Source: Cellvibrio fontiphilus
GTDB taxonomy: Bacteria > Pseudomonadota > Gammaproteobacteria > Pseudomonadales > Cellvibrionaceae
Assembly (NCBI RefSeq): GCF_035317345.1
Contig: NZ_JAYKTU010000001.1
Direction: 5' to 3' (one strand)
Length of the DNA: 64,000 bases
Both the position numbers and the translations under genes were made by a program. Below the pieces are notes generated by a model. That model saw only the letters and a list, made by a program, of their open reading frames with translations. It was not told the origin of the DNA and searched no databases. Positions 62,351 through 64,000 of the stretch are shown here, piece after piece (the stretch's first letter is position 1; each line of letters starts with the position of its first letter).

Positions 62351-62477
62351 ATCAACCCCACCCTAACCCTCCCCTTGCCAAGAGGAGGGGATAAAAGCTC
62401 CTCCCCCTGATTAAGGGGGAGGCTGGGAGGGGGTCTAGCTCCTCCCCATTTTTAGGGGGGAAGCCGGGAGGGGATGT
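62351..62477. repeat. GC-rich dispersed repeat with two tandem 41-base units
   Basis: Two 41-base units begin AGCTCCTCCCC, at 62396-62436 and 62437-62477. Each contains a C-tract/G-tract hairpin, for example CTCCCCCTGATTAAGGGGGAG. A related element in inverted orientation lies at 62351-62390. It resembles repeats common in proteobacterial intergenic regions. It lies between glmS and the deoR-type gene and reaches the end of the latter. Confidence 0.6.
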
Positions 62478-63239
62478 TTAACCGATAATTACCTGCACAC
62501 CCTGTTGTTCAATTTTTTGTTTGTCGTTTGCATCAATACCATCGTCAGTGACCAGCACTTTTATTGCCGACCAGGGCAATTCCAGGTTGTGGATTTTGCG
62601 CCCGATCTTGTCAGACTCGGCCATCACAATTACTTCGCGCGCGACTTCGGCCATCACCCGGCTAAGGCTGTAAAGTTCATTGAAGGTGGTTGTGCCGCGC
62701 TCCAGATCCAAACCGTCAGCGCCGATAAAAAATTGGTCGAAGTTGTAGGAGCGCAAAATCTGCTCGGCGAGTTGACCCTGGAAGCCTTCGGATTTTGGAT
62801 CCCAGGTGCCGCCGGTCATAAGAATAGTGGGTTCGTTTTCCAGCTCGCGCAGGGCGTTGGCGATACTGAGGGAGTTGGTCATCACCACCAGCCCTTGCTT
62901 ATGGGATAACTCGGGCAAAAGGGCGGAGGTAGTAGAACTGCCGCTATCGAGGATGATGCGGTTGTGATCGCGGATCAGTTCTGCGGCGGCTTTGGCGATG
63001 GCTTGCTTACGAAGCGAAACTTTTTCGACCGGATCGGTCATCAACTCTTGCGGGACGAGAACTGCGCCACCGTAGCGACGCAGCAACAAACCATTGGACT
63101 CCAGTGCCGCCAAATCCTTGCGAATCGTGACTTCTGAGGTAGAAAACTGCTCGGCAAGCGCTTCAACACTGACTTCGCCGCTGCTATTGAGCAGATCGAT
63201 AATCGCCCGACGGCGTTGCTGGGTATTGCGTTTGGTCAT
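62478..63239 (-). CDS. DeoR-family regulator next to glmS (GlmR-like)
   Basis: Repressor-type regulator of 253 residues. The N-terminal winged helix-turn-helix (about 5-60; LNSSGEVSVEALAEQFSTSEVTIRKDLAALESNGLL) is followed by the DeoR sensor domain, which binds sugar phosphates (LDSGSSTTSALLPEL; FIGADGLDLERGTTTFNELYSLSRVM). Its place upstream of glmS suggests control by an amino-sugar phosphate. A perfect 18-base inverted repeat lies 6 bases before its start. Confidence 0.9.
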   Translation of the reverse strand: MTKRNTQQRRRAIIDLLNSSGEVSVEALAEQFSTSEVTIRKDLAALESNGLLLRRYGGAVLVPQELMTDPVEKVSLRKQAIAKAAAELIRDHNRIILDSGSSTTSALLPELSHKQGLVVMTNSLSIANALRELENEPTILMTGGTWDPKSEGFQGQLAEQILRSYNFDQFFIGADGLDLERGTTTFNELYSLSRVMAEVAREVIVMAESDKIGRKIHNLELPWSAIKVLVTDDGIDANDKQKIEQQGVQVIIG

Positions 63240-63244
63240 CTTAT

Positions 63245-63301
63245 CTTGCCAATAAGTTTCGATTTGAAAGATATTCTAGCTCTTCGAAACTTATTGGCAA
63301 G
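63245..63301. promoter_or_regulatory. Perfect 18-bp inverted repeat upstream of deoR-type gene
   Basis: CTTGCCAATAAGTTTCGA (63245-63262) and TCGAAACTTATTGGCAAG (63284-63301) are exact reverse complements with a 21-base spacer. The TTTCGA/TCGAAA inner ends resemble half-sites of DeoR-family operators. In RNA the arms would form a long hairpin close to the deoR ribosome site. No T-tract follows, so it is not a typical terminator. Confidence 0.75.
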
Positions 63302-63316
63302 TAAAAAGATTTTTCG

Positions 63317-63997
63317 TCAGCTCGCTATGGCAGTTAAACGCTGGGTATATACATTGCTTTTATGAGCGGTAACCCTGAGGTTCTGGCGTGCCCGGGTCAT
63401 GGCCACGTATAGCAACCGACTTTCATCGGCTTGCTGTTCATCGCGTAAATAACCCAAGCCCATAACTACCACATGGGAAAACTCCAAACCTTTACTGGCA
63501 TGGCGAGTTAAGAGAGCAACCTGATCGACTTCCGGGCGGTAGTCCCGACTGATCTCACACGGCAGCTGGCGTCGCTGCAAGGCTTTGCAAAGCTTTTCAC
63601 CCAGCCAATTGGCGGGAAAAATCACGGCCATATCCTTCCAACTAACCCCTTCAGCCGCCCACTGTTGTAAACAACGGGCGATATAAGTCATCTCCTCATC
63701 GGCGTTGCGCAAGAGTGAAAAGCTGGGAGCCAAACCGGAAGTGCCCGCCATTTCCGGTTTAATTAGCGGGATATGATCATCATCAACGGTTTTTTGCTGC
63801 ATAAATTCTTTGGCGAAGTCATAGGCAAAACCGAGTATTTCGCGGGTGTTGCGGTAATTGATCTTGAGGATGGTGGTACGCCCACGCGCCTGAATACCAA
63901 CGCTGGACAAGGAAAAGTCCAATCCGCGCTTGCGCTGATAGATCGACTGGGCGTCGTCATACAACAGCAGTAATGAGTTATGCTCTTTATCGATCAT
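63317..63997 (-). CDS. UvrD/RecB-like helicase, C-terminal part, cut by window edge
   Basis: The last 226 residues of a superfamily 1 DNA helicase. Seen: LLLYDDAQSIYQRK, an INYRNTREIL motif, GLEFSHVVVMGLG and the final LYVAMTRARQNLRV, corresponding to motifs II/III through VI of UvrD-like helicases. The N-terminal ATPase part with Walker A must lie beyond the right edge of the window. The C-terminus is complete. Confidence 0.85.
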   Translation of the reverse strand: MIDKEHNSLLLLYDDAQSIYQRKRGLDFSLSSVGIQARGRTTILKINYRNTREILGFAYDFAKEFMQQKTVDDDHIPLIKPEMAGTSGLAPSFSLLRNADEEMTYIARCLQQWAAEGVSWKDMAVIFPANWLGEKLCKALQRRQLPCEISRDYRPEVDQVALLTRHASKGLEFSHVVVMGLGYLRDEQQADESRLLYVAMTRARQNLRVTAHKSNVYTQRLTAIAS

Positions 63998-64000
63998 TTG

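Noticed and set aside
1..64000. tRNA, rRNA, CRISPR arrays, insertion sequences and prophage genes
   Set aside because: No tRNA-like cloverleaf, rRNA segment, regularly spaced repeats, transposase or phage structural gene was recognised by eye.

Overview
The window looks like a chromosomal segment of a polysaccharide-degrading gammaproteobacterium, most likely Cellvibrio or a close relative (inference). The best pointer is a secreted modular xylanase (GH11, then a CBM60-like module, CE4 deacetylase and CBM10, joined by serine-rich linkers) whose layout is typical of Cellvibrio. Two tandem circularly permuted GH16 glucanases and many Ser/Gly linkers agree with this. No rRNA, tRNA or CRISPR array was seen. 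The genes at both window edges are cut.

Left part (1-24.4 kb): a truncated PAS-GGDEF protein, then a metal-resistance block made of a CzcCBA-type RND efflux operon with a small His-rich protein, divergent from a P-type cation ATPase. Next come a RES/Xre toxin-antitoxin pair with an operator-like palindrome, an Rnk-like protein and very small genes. A large arsenic operon follows: arsR, a thioredoxin-type arsC, ACR3, a CX5R phosphatase, GAPDH, arsJ and an ATP-grasp protein with two CxC motifs. A flavin monooxygenase diverges from arsR. After it lie modABC, an unknown membrane-anchored protein and a membrane AraC regulator.

Middle (24.5-34.4 kb): an LpxL-type acyltransferase, an SDR, the two GH16 enzymes, a radical SAM protein behind a textbook LexA box, an MDR oxidoreductase, a secreted unknown, a vanadium-haloperoxidase-like protein lacking one active-site His, and a peroxiredoxin-like protein.

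The most interesting region is 34.4-48.3 kb. It holds a DoxX-like membrane protein, a [2Fe-2S] ferredoxin, a LysR regulator, an ABM-like protein, and a seven-gene plus-strand operon: nitroreductase, two-part crotonase, BoxB-like diiron oxygenase, halogenase-like flavoprotein, a 1120-residue fusion of a fumarate-reductase-like flavoprotein with an acyl/aryl-CoA ligase, an MBL hydrolase and a cation/proton antiporter. The combination recalls aerobic CoA-dependent aromatic epoxidation (box/paa chemistry) redirected to make or modify an unknown, possibly halogenated, compound. A short motif (AATGGGACACTGTGT and variants) recurs in three divergent intergenic regions here and ties the haloperoxidase, peroxiredoxin, ferredoxin and nitroreductase promoters together.

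Right part (48.3-64 kb): a PACE exporter with a divergent LysR gene, a Bcr/CflA transporter, ChrA, a TauE/SafE permease, a single-protein restriction-modification-like enzyme with an Xre controller and three operator-like sites, the xylanase with a clear sigma70-type promoter, a membrane diguanylate cyclase, a PsiE-like protein, glmS, a DeoR regulator preceded by a perfect 18-bp inverted repeat, and a truncated helicase.
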